From Halococcus qingdaonensis (lineage in GTDB: Archaea > Halobacteriota > Halobacteria > Halobacteriales > Halococcaceae): 64,000 bases of DNA. Shown here piece after piece: positions 41,497 to 51,300 of the stretch (its first letter is position 1; every line of letters starts with the position of its first letter). Position numbers and translations under genes: made by a program. The stretch is taken from NCBI RefSeq assembly GCF_024508235.1, contig NZ_CP101943.1, positions 558,001 through 622,000 on the forward strand. The letters are read 5' to 3'. The notes beneath the pieces are model-generated. The model had not been told where the DNA came from, did no database searches, and worked only from the letters and a program-made list of their open reading frames with translations.

Positions 41497-43763
41497 ACCT
41501 CACGATCAAACCGCTCAAACAGAAGGACGCCGGGCGCGGACTGGCGGCGGTCGACCGCGCGGCGATGGACGAGCTCGACCTCGAAAACGGCGACTACATC
41601 CTGATCGAGGGCGGCGAGGGCCGCGCCATCGCACGTGTCTGGCCCGGCTACCCTGACGATCAGGGACAGGGCGTGATCCGCATCGACGGCCAGCTCCGCA
41701 GCGAGGCCCAGGTCGGCATCGACGATCGCGTGAGCGTCGAGAAAGCCGAAGTCAAGCCCGCTCAGTCGGTCACGGTGGCGCTGCCCCAGAACCTCCGTAT
41801 CCGGGGGAACATCGGCCCCTACGTCCAGGACAAGCTCTCGGGACAGGCCATCACGCAGGGCCAGACGATCCCGTTCTCGCTCGGCTTCGGGCCGTTTTCG
41901 GGCGGTTCGGGCCAGCGCATCCCCCTCAGGATCGCCGAAACGAACCCCGACGGCACGGTGATCGTCGCCGAGAACACCGACATCGAGATCAGTGAGAAAC
42001 CCGCCGAGGAGATCGTCTCCGACGCTGGCGATGGCGGCGACAGCGCCACCACCCCATCGGTGACCTACGAGGACATCGGCGGACTCGACCGCGAGCTCGA
42101 ACAGGTCCGCGAGATGATCGAGCTGCCGATGCGCCACCCCGAGCTATTCCAGCAGCTGGGCATCGAACCCCCGAAGGGAGTCCTCCTGCACGGCCCGCCC
42201 GGCACCGGCAAGACGCTGATCGCCAAGGCGGTCGCCAACGAGATCGACGCCCACTTCGAGACGATCTCGGGTCCCGAGATCATGTCGAAATACTACGGCG
42301 AGAGCGAGGAACAGCTCCGCGAGATGTTCGACGAAGCGGAAGAAAACGAGCCGGCGATCGTCTTCATCGACGAGATCGACTCGATCGCGCCCAAGCGCGA
42401 CGAGACCTCCGGCGACGTCGAGCGCCGTGTCGTCGCCCAACTCCTCAGCCTGATGGACGGGCTCGAAGAGCGCGGCCAGGTGACGGTGATCGCCGCCACC
42501 AACCGCGTCGACGCGATCGACCCCGCGCTGCGCCGGGGTGGCCGCTTCGACCGCGAGATCGAGATCGGCGTCCCCGACAAGGAAGGCCGCAAGGAGATCC
42601 TGCAGGTCCACACGCGCGGGATGCCGCTTGCCGACGGTATCGATCTCGACACCTACGCCGAGAACACCCACGGGTTCGTGGGGTCGGACATCGAAAGCCT
42701 CGCCAAAGAGTCGGCGATGAACGCGCTGCGCCGGATCCGCCCCGAACTCGATCTCGACGAGGAGGAGATCGAGGCCGAAGTGCTCGAATCGATGCAGGTC
42801 ACTCGTGACGACATCAAGAGCGCGCTCAAGGGCATCGAGCCGAGCGCGCTCCGCGAGGTCTTCGTCGAGGTTCCGGACGTCACCTGGGAGAGCGTCGGCG
42901 GCCTGGAGAGCACCAAAGAGCGCCTCCGCGAAACCGTCCAGTGGCCGCTCGACTACCCCGAGGTGTTCGAGGCGATGGACATGAACGCCGCCAAGGGCGT
43001 GATGATGTACGGCCCGCCCGGTACGGGGAAGACGCTCCTGGCGAAGGCCATCGCCAACGAGGCCCAGTCGAACTTCATCTCGATCAAGGGGCCAGAACTC
43101 CTCAACAAGTTCGTCGGCGAATCGGAGAAGGGCGTCCGTGAAGTGTTCTCCAAGGCACGCGAGAACGCTCCCACGGTGATCTTCTTCGACGAGATCGACG
43201 CGATCGCCGGCGAGCGCGGCCGCAACATGGGCGACTCCGGTGTGGGCGAACGCGTCGTCTCCCAGCTCCTCACGGAGCTCGACGGGCTCGAAGAGCTGGA
43301 GGACGTCGTGGTGATCGCCACCTCCAACAGACCCGACCTCATCGACAGCGCACTCCTGCGCCCGGGGCGGCTCGACAGACACGTCCACGTCCCGGTGCCC
43401 GACGAGGACGCCCGCGAGGCGATCTTCGAGGTCCACACGCGCGACAAACCACTCGCCGACGACGTGGCTCTCGCCGATCTCGCCCGGCGGACGGAGGGCT
43501 ACGTCGGCGCGGACATCGAAGCCGTCACCCGCGAGGCCGCGATGGCCGCAACCCGCGAATTCATCCAAAGCGTCGATCCCGAGGATCTCGACGGCAGCGT
43601 CGGCAACGTCCGCATCGAGGACGAGCACTTCGACCAGGCGCTCGACGAGGTCACCCCGAGCGTCACCGCCGAAACCAAGGAGCGCTACGACGAGATCGAG
43701 GACCGCTTCGACAGCGGCGAACCCGCCACCGAGGAGCGCGAGGTCGGTCGTACCTTCCAATAG
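41493..43763 (+). CDS. cdc48: CDC48/VCP-like AAA+ ATPase
   Basis: 756 residues with the full p97 layout. The double-psi-barrel N-domain covers about 1-180 ([20 protein letters not shown]). D1 ATPase has Walker A GPPGTGKT near 232 and FIDEIDS near 291. D2 has the same Walker A near 506 and FFDEIDA near 565, with arginine-finger blocks [14 protein letters not shown] and [14 protein letters not shown]. It unfolds tagged or damaged proteins, feeding the proteasome. Translationally coupled to the Hsp20-like gene and under its dyad-bearing promoter. Confidence 0.95.
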   Translation: MNLTIKPLKQKDAGRGLAAVDRAAMDELDLENGDYILIEGGEGRAIARVWPGYPDDQGQGVIRIDGQLRSEAQVGIDDRVSVEKAEVKPAQSVTVALPQNLRIRGNIGPYVQDKLSGQAITQGQTIPFSLGFGPFSGGSGQRIPLRIAETNPDGTVIVAENTDIEISEKPAEEIVSDAGDGGDSATTPSVTYEDIGGLDRELEQVREMIELPMRHPELFQQLGIEPPKGVLLHGPPGTGKTLIAKAVANEIDAHFETISGPEIMSKYYGESEEQLREMFDEAEENEPAIVFIDEIDSIAPKRDETSGDVERRVVAQLLSLMDGLEERGQVTVIAATNRVDAIDPALRRGGRFDREIEIGVPDKEGRKEILQVHTRGMPLADGIDLDTYAENTHGFVGSDIESLAKESAMNALRRIRPELDLDEEEIEAEVLESMQVTRDDIKSALKGIEPSALREVFVEVPDVTWESVGGLESTKERLRETVQWPLDYPEVFEAMDMNAAKGVMMYGPPGTGKTLLAKAIANEAQSNFISIKGPELLNKFVGESEKGVREVFSKARENAPTVIFFDEIDAIAGERGRNMGDSGVGERVVSQLLTELDGLEELEDVVVIATSNRPDLIDSALLRPGRLDRHVHVPVPDEDAREAIFEVHTRDKPLADDVALADLARRTEGYVGADIEAVTREAAMAATREFIQSVDPEDLDGSVGNVRIEDEHFDQALDEVTPSVTAETKERYDEIEDRFDSGEPATEEREVGRTFQ

Positions 43764-44060
43764 GACCTTTTTACGTCGGGGTTCGCGCGCCTTCGGCGCG
43801 CTCAACCCCTCGTAAAAATCTCCACCAAAAACTCCCGCTCGCAAACCGCGCGAGCGGTGAACCGCACTCGCTACGCTCGTGCGGACACTTTGTTCTCCAC
43901 AAACCGCCCAGCACCGCCGAAGCCCTCGGCGCGCGCTCACTCCGTTCGCTACTCGCTCCCTACGGTCGCTCGCGCGCCTCGCCCTTCATCCGCCAGGACC
44001 GCACCGCGGCCACCGCCGGGCGGCCCGGGCCGCCGAAACTCGCGTTCGCGGTCGCGGTTC
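43764..44060 (+). repeat. hairpin-dense intergenic mosaic element, copy A
   Basis: A stretch without a credible gene between cdc48 and the TauE/SafE gene. It opens with a large dyad (about 43768-43817): TTTTACG and its complement outside, GCGCGCC-TTC-GGCGCGC (43785-43801) inside. It then shares ordered blocks with the 55844-56250 region: GGTGAACC, GCGGAC-CTTT, CAGCACCGC-GAAGCCCTC (43909-43927) and CTCGCCCTTCATCC-CCAGGA (43978-43998), each with about one mismatch. The first hairpin can serve as cdc48 terminator. Confidence 0.75.
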
Positions 44061-44108
44061 GAGCATCGAACCAGAACCCATTACGTCGACCGTACCGTAG
44101 CGACGGCA

Positions 44109-44954
44109 ATGGTTGCCAGCCCGCTCGCGGCCGTCGGGACGGGGATTTCCGGTCAGCTCTCGGGAGTCGCGACCGGTGGCTACGGGCTGGTGGTGTTCTT
44201 CCTCATCGGGCTCTTTGGGGGTGCCCACTGTATCGGGATGTGCGGACCGCTGGTCGCGACCTACGCAGAGCGCATGGAGACCGACGACCGCTGGTCGGGC
44301 GCGCTCACCCTCTACGAGGTGCGCCAGCACGCGCTGTTCAATCTCGGGCGCACGATTAGCTACGCGCTCATCGGCGGCTTGTTCGGCCTCGCCGGCGCAC
44401 TCCTCTACGGCACGGTGGAACTCGCGGGCGTGCTCGGCCCGATTCAGGGCGCGATCGGCATCGTGATGGGTGGTGCGATCGTCGTGATGGGCGTCACTCG
44501 GTTGGCGGGCTATCAACAGGGCACGGTCGAGGGGATCGTCGCCGGCACGGGGATCGGTTCGCTGTTCGCCCGGAGCTACACGGCCATCTCGACGCGCATC
44601 GACCGTTGGGTCAACGGCGTCGGGATCATGGGTCTGGGCGCGCTCCACGGCCTGCTCCCGTGCATGTTGCTCTATCCCGCCTTCCTCTACGCGTTCGCAC
44701 AGGGATCGCCCCTTCACGGACTCCTCTCGCTCGGCGCGCTCGGTCTCGGCACGATACCCAGTGTCTTTCTCTACGGCACGGTCATCCAGTCGGTGAGCGC
44801 ACGCCAGCGACAGGTCGTCCACTACGGCCTCGGCGTACTGTTTATCGGGCTCGGTTACGTACTGCTGGCGATGGGTTTCATGCGTTTCGGCATCACCCTC
44901 CCGCTGCCGGAGATCCCCTACTACCAGCCGCTCGGACCGGGTGGGAGCGCCTGA
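44109..44954 (+). CDS. sulfite-exporter TauE/SafE (UreH-like) family membrane protein
   Basis: 281 residues with six to seven membrane helices. FFLIGLFGGAHCIGMCGPLV (about 33-52) holds the Cys-x3-Cys motif of the UreH/SafE group, and RTISYALIGGLFGLAGALLY and GALHGLLPCMLLYPAFLYAF carry the second cysteine-containing half. Family members paired with CcoI-type ATPases handle copper for heme-copper oxidase assembly. The following P-type ATPase begins on the next base, supporting that role. The ATG at 44109 is chosen because the upstream open frame is the mosaic element. Confidence 0.85.
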   Translation: MVASPLAAVGTGISGQLSGVATGGYGLVVFFLIGLFGGAHCIGMCGPLVATYAERMETDDRWSGALTLYEVRQHALFNLGRTISYALIGGLFGLAGALLYGTVELAGVLGPIQGAIGIVMGGAIVVMGVTRLAGYQQGTVEGIVAGTGIGSLFARSYTAISTRIDRWVNGVGIMGLGALHGLLPCMLLYPAFLYAFAQGSPLHGLLSLGALGLGTIPSVFLYGTVIQSVSARQRQVVHYGLGVLFIGLGYVLLAMGFMRFGITLPLPEIPYYQPLGPGGSA

Positions 44955-47369
44955 ATGGCGGCGTGTACGCTCTGCGAACTCCCCGTCGAAGAACCGATCA
45001 CCGATCCGGACGTCGACGGCGAGTTCTGCTGTCGTGGCTGTCTCGAAGTCGCCCGCCTCGTCGACGAGGACGAGGAGACCGAGCTCTCGATCACGGCCAT
45101 CCGCGAGCGCGCGGCCGACGAGGACCCCGAACTCTCGGTTCCCGATAGCGCGGAGACGGCCTATCTCTCCGTCGACGGGATGCACTGTCAGACCTGCGAG
45201 GGGTTCATCGAACTGCTCGCCGAGGAGGAGTCGGGCGTCCACGAGGCGCGAGCGAGCTACGCGACCGAGATGCTCCGGATCGTCTACAATCCCGCCGAAA
45301 CCGACCGCGACGCACTCGCGGAGGCGGTGAGTCGCCTCGGCTATCGTGCGAGCGGGCCCGACGAGGAGGACGACTCGCTGCGCTCGCGCGTCGAGTTCGG
45401 GAAATATCGAGCGATTCTCGCCGCAGTGGTGATGATGCCCGTGCTGATCCCCTACATCCTGTTCATCTATCCCGTCTATCTCGGCATCTATCCCGAGAGC
45501 TTCCTCTACGGCGGAACCATCGAGACGATGGTGTTCGGCCCGCTCGCGGTCTGGAGCACGCTCATCCTGATCGGCCTCGGCTATCCGATCTTCCGCGGAG
45601 CTTACGTGAGCCTGCGCGTCGGCCGGCCGAACATGGACGTGCTCATCGCTATCGCCGTGTTCGCGGCCTACGGTTACTCGCTGGTGACCTTGCTCGCCGG
45701 CGGGCGTGACCCGTACTTCGACGTCGCGGTGATGGTGCTCGTCGTCGTCACGATCGGTAACCACATCGAGTCGCGCGTCAAGCGCGCTGCGCTCGGCAAC
45801 CGGACCGAACTCACCGACTCGCGGGCGAGCGAGGCGCGCCGGATGGTCGGTGATACCACCGAGACGATCGATATCGACGCCTGCGAACCGGGGGATCACT
45901 TGCTCGTCAAGCCAGGCGAGCGCATCCCGGTCGACGGAACCATCGTCGAGGGCACCGCGGCCATCGACGAGGCGCTCGTCACCGGCGAGTCGGTCCCGCA
46001 GCGCAAATCCGACGGCGACGACGTGCTGGGCGGATCGGTGCTCACCGACAGCGCGATCATCGTCGAAGTCGGCCCGGACGCCACGAGCACGATCGATCGG
46101 CTCGTCGAACTGCTCTGGAGCGTCAAGAGCTCGGATTCGGGCGTTCAGCGCCTCGTCAACCGGTTCGCGGTCGTGTTCGTCCCGCTCGTGGTCTCGATCG
46201 CCGCGCTCACGGCCGTCGGCTGGCTCGCGCTCGGCAACGACGTGAGCACGGCCATGCTGGCGGGCGTTTCGGTACTTGTGATCTCGTGTCCCTGCTCGCT
46301 CGGCATCGCCACGCCGCTCGCGCTCGCGGCGGCCACCCGCGACGCCGCCGACGATCGCGTGCTCGTGCTCAACGAGACCGTGCTCGAACGCGTCGACGAC
46401 TCGGATATCGTCGTCTTCGACAAGACGGGGACGCTCACCACAGGAGAAATGGAACTCGCCGACGTCGTTGGCGGAAACGAGGACGAGGTGCTCGCGATGG
46501 CCGCCGCCGTCGAGCGCCGGTCGAGCCACCCGATCGCCGCCGCCATCGATGCGGCCGCACCGCCGACCACCCGCTCGGTCTCCGCCTTCGAGCGCGCCGA
46601 TCGCACGGTCTCGGCACTCGTCGACGACACTCGCGTGGTCGTCGGCCATCCCGATTCGTTCGGCGACGAGTGGGCGATGCCGGAAGGGATCGAGGAAGCC
46701 GTCACCGAAGCCTACGATTCGGGAACCCATCCGACCGCAGTCGCGTGGGATGGCGCAGTGCGCGGGCTCGTGACCGTGCGCGACACTCCTCGCGAGGGCT
46801 GGGCCGACGTCGTCTCGGACCTCGCGGCCGACGACCGCGAGATCGTCGTGCTGACCGGTGACGACGAGCGGATGACCGGAACCTTCGCGAGTCATCCCGA
46901 CGTCGACCAGGTGTTCTCGGGCGTGCGTCCCGAGTCGAAAGGTGCGATCGTCCGTGGCCTGCGCGAACGCGGGACGACGACGATGGTCGGCGACGGGACG
47001 AACGACGCGCCGGCGCTCGCGAGCGCGGATCTCGGCATCGCCGTCGCGAGCGGCACCGAGATCGCCATCGAGGCGGCCGATGCCGTCGTGATGGACGACC
47101 GCCTCGAAGCCGTGCCCGAACTGTTCTCGCTGGCGACGGCGACGCGCGGGCGCATCAAGCAGAACCTGCTCTGGGCGGGCGCGTACAACGCGGTGGCGAT
47201 TCCGCTCGCGATCGCGGGCGTCATCACGCCGCTGCTCGCCGCCCTCATGATGGCCGTCAGCAGCCTCATCGTCGTCTACAACTCCAAGCGCCGGCTCCTG
47301 GACGAGTCCGAGCGGTCGATACCGTCCAGCGAGCGCCCGCAGGTACAGCCCCGACCGCAGTCGAACTGA
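44955..47369 (+). CDS. heavy-metal (copper) translocating P1B-type ATPase
   Basis: 804 residues. The N-terminal zinc-ribbon-like segment is CTLCELPVEE with FCCRGCLEVA (about 4-33). An HMA domain with GMHCQTCEGF (about 75) follows, then eight membrane helices, TGES (phosphatase loop, near 343), the ion-site CPC in VISCPCSLGIATPLAL (about 445) and the phosphorylation site DKTGTLTTG (about 488). The final GDGTNDAPALASADLGIAVA closes the ATP domain. The metal-binding front end is that of CcoI/FixI pumps delivering copper to oxidases. It follows the TauE/SafE gene with no gap. Confidence 0.93.
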   Translation: MAACTLCELPVEEPITDPDVDGEFCCRGCLEVARLVDEDEETELSITAIRERAADEDPELSVPDSAETAYLSVDGMHCQTCEGFIELLAEEESGVHEARASYATEMLRIVYNPAETDRDALAEAVSRLGYRASGPDEEDDSLRSRVEFGKYRAILAAVVMMPVLIPYILFIYPVYLGIYPESFLYGGTIETMVFGPLAVWSTLILIGLGYPIFRGAYVSLRVGRPNMDVLIAIAVFAAYGYSLVTLLAGGRDPYFDVAVMVLVVVTIGNHIESRVKRAALGNRTELTDSRASEARRMVGDTTETIDIDACEPGDHLLVKPGERIPVDGTIVEGTAAIDEALVTGESVPQRKSDGDDVLGGSVLTDSAIIVEVGPDATSTIDRLVELLWSVKSSDSGVQRLVNRFAVVFVPLVVSIAALTAVGWLALGNDVSTAMLAGVSVLVISCPCSLGIATPLALAAATRDAADDRVLVLNETVLERVDDSDIVVFDKTGTLTTGEMELADVVGGNEDEVLAMAAAVERRSSHPIAAAIDAAAPPTTRSVSAFERADRTVSALVDDTRVVVGHPDSFGDEWAMPEGIEEAVTEAYDSGTHPTAVAWDGAVRGLVTVRDTPREGWADVVSDLAADDREIVVLTGDDERMTGTFASHPDVDQVFSGVRPESKGAIVRGLRERGTTTMVGDGTNDAPALASADLGIAVASGTEIAIEAADAVVMDDRLEAVPELFSLATATRGRIKQNLLWAGAYNAVAIPLAIAGVITPLLAALMMAVSSLIVVYNSKRRLLDESERSIPSSERPQVQPRPQSN

Positions 47370-47406
47370 CCTGGCGCTCACACCGGTCATCGTCAGAATC
47401 GCGGCG

Positions 47407-48684
47407 CTACGGTCGTCGTTCGGCGATCTTTTGAATCGAATCGGTGAGTGTATCGACGCCGATGGCGATCGATTCCTCGTCGACGTCGAAGGTCGCAGTG
47501 TGATGCCCTCCTGGATGATCGGTGCCGACGCAGACGTAGGTCGCCAGCCCGTCGTTCTCCTGGACTTCTCGCATGAGATAGGTCGCGTCCTCGCTGCCGC
47601 CGAGCGCGTCGCGTTCGGTCGCCGTCTCGACACTTCCCATTTCCGTCGTGATCTCGTGGACGATATCGACGAGCCCGGCGTCGCTTTCGGCGCTCGGCGC
47701 GCCGCCAACGGTCGAGAGCGAGAGCGAACAGCCGTGCATCGCGGCGGCGTTGTCGAGGATCCGCTCGGCGTGCTCGCGGGTGTACTCCATCAGTTCCGTA
47801 CTCTGGCCTCGTACCTCGCCCTCGATGAACGCCTCCTCGGGAACGATGTTCGTCGCGCTGCCGCCACCGACCATTCCGGCGTTCACTCTCGTGGGACCGT
47901 CGCCGTGGCGCGGGATCGCGTAGAGGTTTTGAACGGCGGTCGCCATCGCCTGGACCGCGTTGTCGCCCGCGTTCGGCTCGTTGCCGGCGTGGGCGGGTGC
48001 ACCGGAGAAGTCCGCGCGGAAGTGGTGGACCGCGAGGAAGTCGTCGATGCCCGCGACGACCTCGCCCGTCGGGTGGTCGAGCCCGACGTGCACGGCCAGG
48101 AGGTAGTCCACGTCGTCGAGATGGCCGCTGTCGGCCATCGGCTTCCCGCCGGCGACCATCTCCTCGCCGGGCTGGAACAGTAGCTTCAGGGTTCCCTGGA
48201 AGTCGCTTTCGGCAATCGCTTCGAGCACCCCGATGCCGATCGTCGTGTGCGCGTCGTGCCCACAGGCGTGCATCGCGCCCGTTTCGGAGCGAAACCCCTC
48301 CCTGACCGGTGTGTGTTCCTCGTTCTTCGACTCCTCGCGCGGCAAGCCGTCGATGTCCACTCGGAGCGCGACCGTGGGACCTTCACCGCGTTCGAGTACC
48401 GCCACTGCGCCGGTGTAGCCACCCTCCTGTCGGTCGAGCACGTCCTCGCGTGCGCCGGCCTCGCGGGCGCGATCGAACCATTGCTGGAGTTCGGCGTCGT
48501 CGGGCACGGCCGTGCGCTCGCCGTCGGCGAGGGCGTCCAGGCCGACGTGGAGTTCGTCGACGCCGATGCGTTCGCATTCCTCGACGATACGGCTCGTGGT
48601 GTAGAACTCCCGCCAGGCGGGTTCGGGGTAGCGGTGGAGGTCGCGGCGCAGTTCGACGAGGTCGGCGTGGCGGGTGTCCTGCAT
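47407..48684 (-). CDS. M20-family amidohydrolase/peptidase (AbgB-like)
   Basis: 425 residues of the M20D zinc hydrolase group. HACGHDAHTTIG (about 140) holds the first metal His/Asp, LFQPGEEMVAGGKPM the Glu pair, and NAGMVGGGSATNIVPEEAFI the dimerisation lid. The C-terminal metal ligand is near TDHPGGHHTATFDVDE. Such enzymes remove acyl or aminobenzoyl groups from amino acids; the natural substrate is unknown. A loop of about 40 residues near 60-100 is longer than in typical aminoacylases. It converges with the copper ATPase. Confidence 0.88.
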   Translation of the reverse strand: MQDTRHADLVELRRDLHRYPEPAWREFYTTSRIVEECERIGVDELHVGLDALADGERTAVPDDAELQQWFDRAREAGAREDVLDRQEGGYTGAVAVLERGEGPTVALRVDIDGLPREESKNEEHTPVREGFRSETGAMHACGHDAHTTIGIGVLEAIAESDFQGTLKLLFQPGEEMVAGGKPMADSGHLDDVDYLLAVHVGLDHPTGEVVAGIDDFLAVHHFRADFSGAPAHAGNEPNAGDNAVQAMATAVQNLYAIPRHGDGPTRVNAGMVGGGSATNIVPEEAFIEGEVRGQSTELMEYTREHAERILDNAAAMHGCSLSLSTVGGAPSAESDAGLVDIVHEITTEMGSVETATERDALGGSEDATYLMREVQENDGLATYVCVGTDHPGGHHTATFDVDEESIAIGVDTLTDSIQKIAERRP

Positions 48685-48723
48685 ATCCCGACTGCGGGGC
48701 CCCGATTCTTAAATCCGGACGGC

Positions 48724-49038
48724 TCAGCGGACCCGTTCGACGTCGATCTCGACGTGGACGCCGGCGGGGAACCCGCTATCGGCGACGCTGCGGGCGAACT
48801 CGTCGTGGCCGACGATCTCGATCGTGCGCGAGTAGATCGTGTAGGTCCAGTCGGCGAACCGCCCGCCGGTCGTCGAGAGTCGTTTCGACTGTGGGGCGCG
48901 CTGCTGGCGGGGCTGACCCGCGTGCGGGCCGCCGAACTCGACGCCCTTGCGGGCGGCACTCTCCTTGATCTCCGTGACCGTGCGATCGAGCGCGCCCCGG
49001 TCGCCGCTCGTGAGGGCGAGCTTCGTGACGAAAGGCAT
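48724..49038 (-). CDS. uS10-family ribosomal-protein-like paralogue
   Basis: 104 residues resembling ribosomal protein S10. MPFVTKLALTSGDRGALDRT, then EIKESAARKGVEFGGPHAGQ, RLSTTGGRFADWTYTIYSRT and EIVGHDEFARSVADSGFPAG trace the S10 beta-alpha-beta order. The basic loop Gln/Arg-rich (GQPRQQRAPQSKR) corresponds to the rRNA-contacting extension. It stands alone, not in a ribosomal operon, suggesting a paralogue rather than the main rpsJ. Its job is unknown. Confidence 0.78.
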   Translation of the reverse strand: MPFVTKLALTSGDRGALDRTVTEIKESAARKGVEFGGPHAGQPRQQRAPQSKRLSTTGGRFADWTYTIYSRTIEIVGHDEFARSVADSGFPAGVHVEIDVERVR

Positions 49039-49136
49039 ACTCGGTAGTGAGTTCCCGACCGCTCAAAACGGCCCCGGTTGGCTGCGTCGCCCGGTGAAAC
49101 AACAACCAATTAAACGCTGCCCGAATAGTCACTCCA

Positions 49137-49562
49137 ATGGCAGTCGAAGCGACGAGCGCGGGGGCTATCCTCTTTCGCGACACGAGAGGCCGCCGCGAGT
49201 ATCTCTTGCTCAAGAGCCGCCCCGGGGACTGGGAGTTCCCCAAAGGCGGCGTCGAGGGCGAGGAAGAACTCCAGCAGACGGCGATTCGAGAGGTAACGGA
49301 GGAATCGGGGATTAGCGATTTCAGGCTCATCGACGGGTTCCGCCGCGAGTACAACTACGTGTTCCAGGCCGGCGGCGAAACCATCCACAAGACGGTGCAT
49401 CTGTTCATCGCCGAATCCGCCGAGGCCAGCGCCGAGCTCTCCCACGAACATCGTGATCACCAGTGGCGCGATTACGAGCAGGCGCTCAACACGATCACCC
49501 AAGATGGTCCGCGCGACATCTTCCGGGAGGCCCACGACTACATCGACGATGCGGACTACTGA
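49137..49562 (+). CDS. NUDIX hydrolase (diadenosine-tetraphosphatase-like)
   Basis: 141 residues. The Nudix box is complete: GGVEGEEELQQTAIREVTEE followed by SGI, with REVTEE supplying the metal glutamates. Upstream, WEFPKGG is typical of the bis(5'-nucleosyl)-tetraphosphatase branch, which clears Ap4A and related nucleotides. Cytoplasmic. It starts 98 bp from the divergent uS10-like gene and is followed by a DUF5787 gene 21 bp later, so those two probably share a transcript. Confidence 0.92.
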   Translation: MAVEATSAGAILFRDTRGRREYLLLKSRPGDWEFPKGGVEGEEELQQTAIREVTEESGISDFRLIDGFRREYNYVFQAGGETIHKTVHLFIAESAEASAELSHEHRDHQWRDYEQALNTITQDGPRDIFREAHDYIDDADY

Positions 49563-49583
49563 GGAACCGGTGGCCGACGGGAT

Positions 49584-50624
49584 GTGAGCCCCGACAGCGA
49601 GTTCGTCTTCGAACTCGGGGTCTGTGGCTGGGCCGAGCGCAACTGGCCGCCCGACGGTGAGCTCGATCCCGACACGGCGGCGATCGTCGCTCGCCAGCTC
49701 GGCACCAAACACCGGCGCTGGGACACGGTGATAATCGAAGCCGACAGGGAGGCACTCGCTCGGCGCGCTCACTTCGGCACTCGTGCGCTCGATAGCGACC
49801 TGCTCCGTGTCGTCAGAAACGCCCCCGAATCGTGGACGTGGTATCGGGACGCCCTGCCCGAGCCCGATTTCCCTTGGCGATACGTGCGCGAGGCGGTCCA
49901 TCGAGCCGCTGGCCGCGGGATCGTCGAAACTCGCCGGCAGAACAATCGCATCGAACTCCGGCGGAAATGGCGCTATCCGAACTGGGTCGAGCGGATCGTC
50001 GCCATCGAGAACAAACCCGATCTCGACGCGAGCGCTGCGCGCGCCCTCGCCGGGCAGATCGAACGCGACGTGGCGCTCGCGCTCTGCGACGAGGTCTGGG
50101 TCGCCACCGCCAGCACCGGGCACTCGATCGAACCCGTCCTTCTGGAGGATTTCCCCGTCGAGGCGGGCGTCCTGGTCGTCGACACGGACGACGAAGACAC
50201 CACAAGCGTCGCGTGGCATCCTCGGACGCTCGCCGCCAGCGAGGCGGGCACGCGGATCACCGACCGGGCCAGCGGCGACGAGGGTACGGCGACCGTCGAT
50301 TTCGCCGATCCGGACTGGAAGGCCGAGAAACGACTCGCCATCGCCGAGCGGGCCTACGAGCGCGGCTGGCGGTCGTACGTCGACACGATGCGCCCCGACT
50401 GTCGGCACTTCGAGTTGCGTGAGTCGGGTCGTACTGCCCTGCCGTGGTGTGCGGCGAAGGAAAAGCACCAGAGCGCCGCCGAGTGTGCAGGTTCCTGTCC
50501 GGAATTCGAGCCCGAACCGCCTGCGTGGCGATCACGCGACTGGCCGATCGAGGGCGGTCCAGGGAAGGCGATCCGACGCTTGCTGGCTGATCGGCGCGAG
50601 CGTCAACGACCGGCCGAGGAGTAG
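49584..50624 (+). CDS. haloarchaeal DUF5787-like protein
   Basis: 346 residues from a GTG at 49584. The N-terminus FVFELGVCGWAERNWPPDGE, the middle WRYPNWVERIVAIENKPDLD and AGQIERDVALALCDEVWVAT look like a PD-(D/E)xK-type core: acidic residue, then E-N-K in a strand. The C-terminus carries cysteines (RPDCRHFEL, LPWCAAKEKHQSAAECAGSC) that could bind zinc or a cluster. I recall this as DUF5787; nuclease character is only inferred. Its stop abuts the stop of the convergent gene. Confidence 0.68.
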   Translation: MSPDSEFVFELGVCGWAERNWPPDGELDPDTAAIVARQLGTKHRRWDTVIIEADREALARRAHFGTRALDSDLLRVVRNAPESWTWYRDALPEPDFPWRYVREAVHRAAGRGIVETRRQNNRIELRRKWRYPNWVERIVAIENKPDLDASAARALAGQIERDVALALCDEVWVATASTGHSIEPVLLEDFPVEAGVLVVDTDDEDTTSVAWHPRTLAASEAGTRITDRASGDEGTATVDFADPDWKAEKRLAIAERAYERGWRSYVDTMRPDCRHFELRESGRTALPWCAAKEKHQSAAECAGSCPEFEPEPPAWRSRDWPIEGGPGKAIRRLLADRRERQRPAEE

Positions 50625-51110
50625 CTACTCGTCGAGCGCTTCGACGACCACGTCCTCGCGCTCGACGGCCAGCCGGAAGGTCGGCACGGTCTTCTGGACG
50701 ACGTCGACGACGCCGCGGCGGGCCAGCCCGCGCAGCGCCGAGCGCACGTCCTCGGGCGCGGGGTCGATGTCGTGAGCGTCGCGGAGGCTGTGCAGGACCG
50801 AGACGACGCTCTCGGCGCGGTCGTTCTCGTCGGCGACGACGGCGAACACCTGTGCCTGGAGTGCGGGCACTGTCACCGTTCGCGGCCCGTCGCTTTCGGT
50901 GTCAGCTCCCACGAGATCGGCGGCGTCGGCGGTCGCACGGATCAGACTGTCTTCGTCGCGGTAGTAGTACGCTTTGAGCTCGCTTTCGAGATACTGGTGG
51001 ACCTCGCTGCCGCTGTCCATCCCCCAGCGCTCCTCGAGTTCGCCGTTCTTCGTCGGCTGGAGAGCCACCACGTCGGCGAGACGCTCCTGTGCCTCCTCGG
51101 AGAGGGCCAT
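50625..51110 (-). CDS. haloarchaeal DUF5797-like regulatory protein
   Basis: 161 residues from MALSEEAQERLADVVALQPT. A winged-helix-like N-terminus (TKNGELEERWGMDSGSEVHQ, YLESELKAYYYRDEDSLIRA) is followed by VPALQAQVFAVVADENDRAE and a second helical domain DVRSALRGLARRGVVDVVQK. The family, which I know as DUF5797, is haloarchaea-specific. A role in gene control is a guess from the folds. Its stop codon touches that of the DUF5787-like gene. Confidence 0.68.
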   Translation of the reverse strand: MALSEEAQERLADVVALQPTKNGELEERWGMDSGSEVHQYLESELKAYYYRDEDSLIRATADAADLVGADTESDGPRTVTVPALQAQVFAVVADENDRAESVVSVLHSLRDAHDIDPAPEDVRSALRGLARRGVVDVVQKTVPTFRLAVEREDVVVEALDE

Positions 51111-51300
51111 CGGCCGGCGGTATGGAAAGCGGCTATAACTTCTTTCTGGAATCACGTCGCTGGTGTCGATCGGTGAGCGATCGTGCGATTGTTAGTCACA
51201 GTGAAGCAGCAACGTTACAAGCGCTCGGCCCCACAAACGTGCAAATGCGTCGGTACGAGTGTTTCATCCCCCGTCCGAGCGCCCCAACGCCGCCGCAGCC

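Noticed and set aside
42144-43940. 598-codon minus-strand frame opposite cdc48
   Set aside because: It is a shadow of the CDC48 gene, which carries both AAA+ domains; the antisense peptide has no recognisable motif.
43986-47708. 1240-codon open frame on the minus strand opposite the copper ATPase
   Set aside because: Its translation is a monotonous Arg/Asp/Glu/His mix with no domain, and it mirrors GC-rich codon use of the plus-strand ATPase and TauE genes, whose motifs are clear. Long antisense frames are common in GC-rich haloarchaeal DNA.
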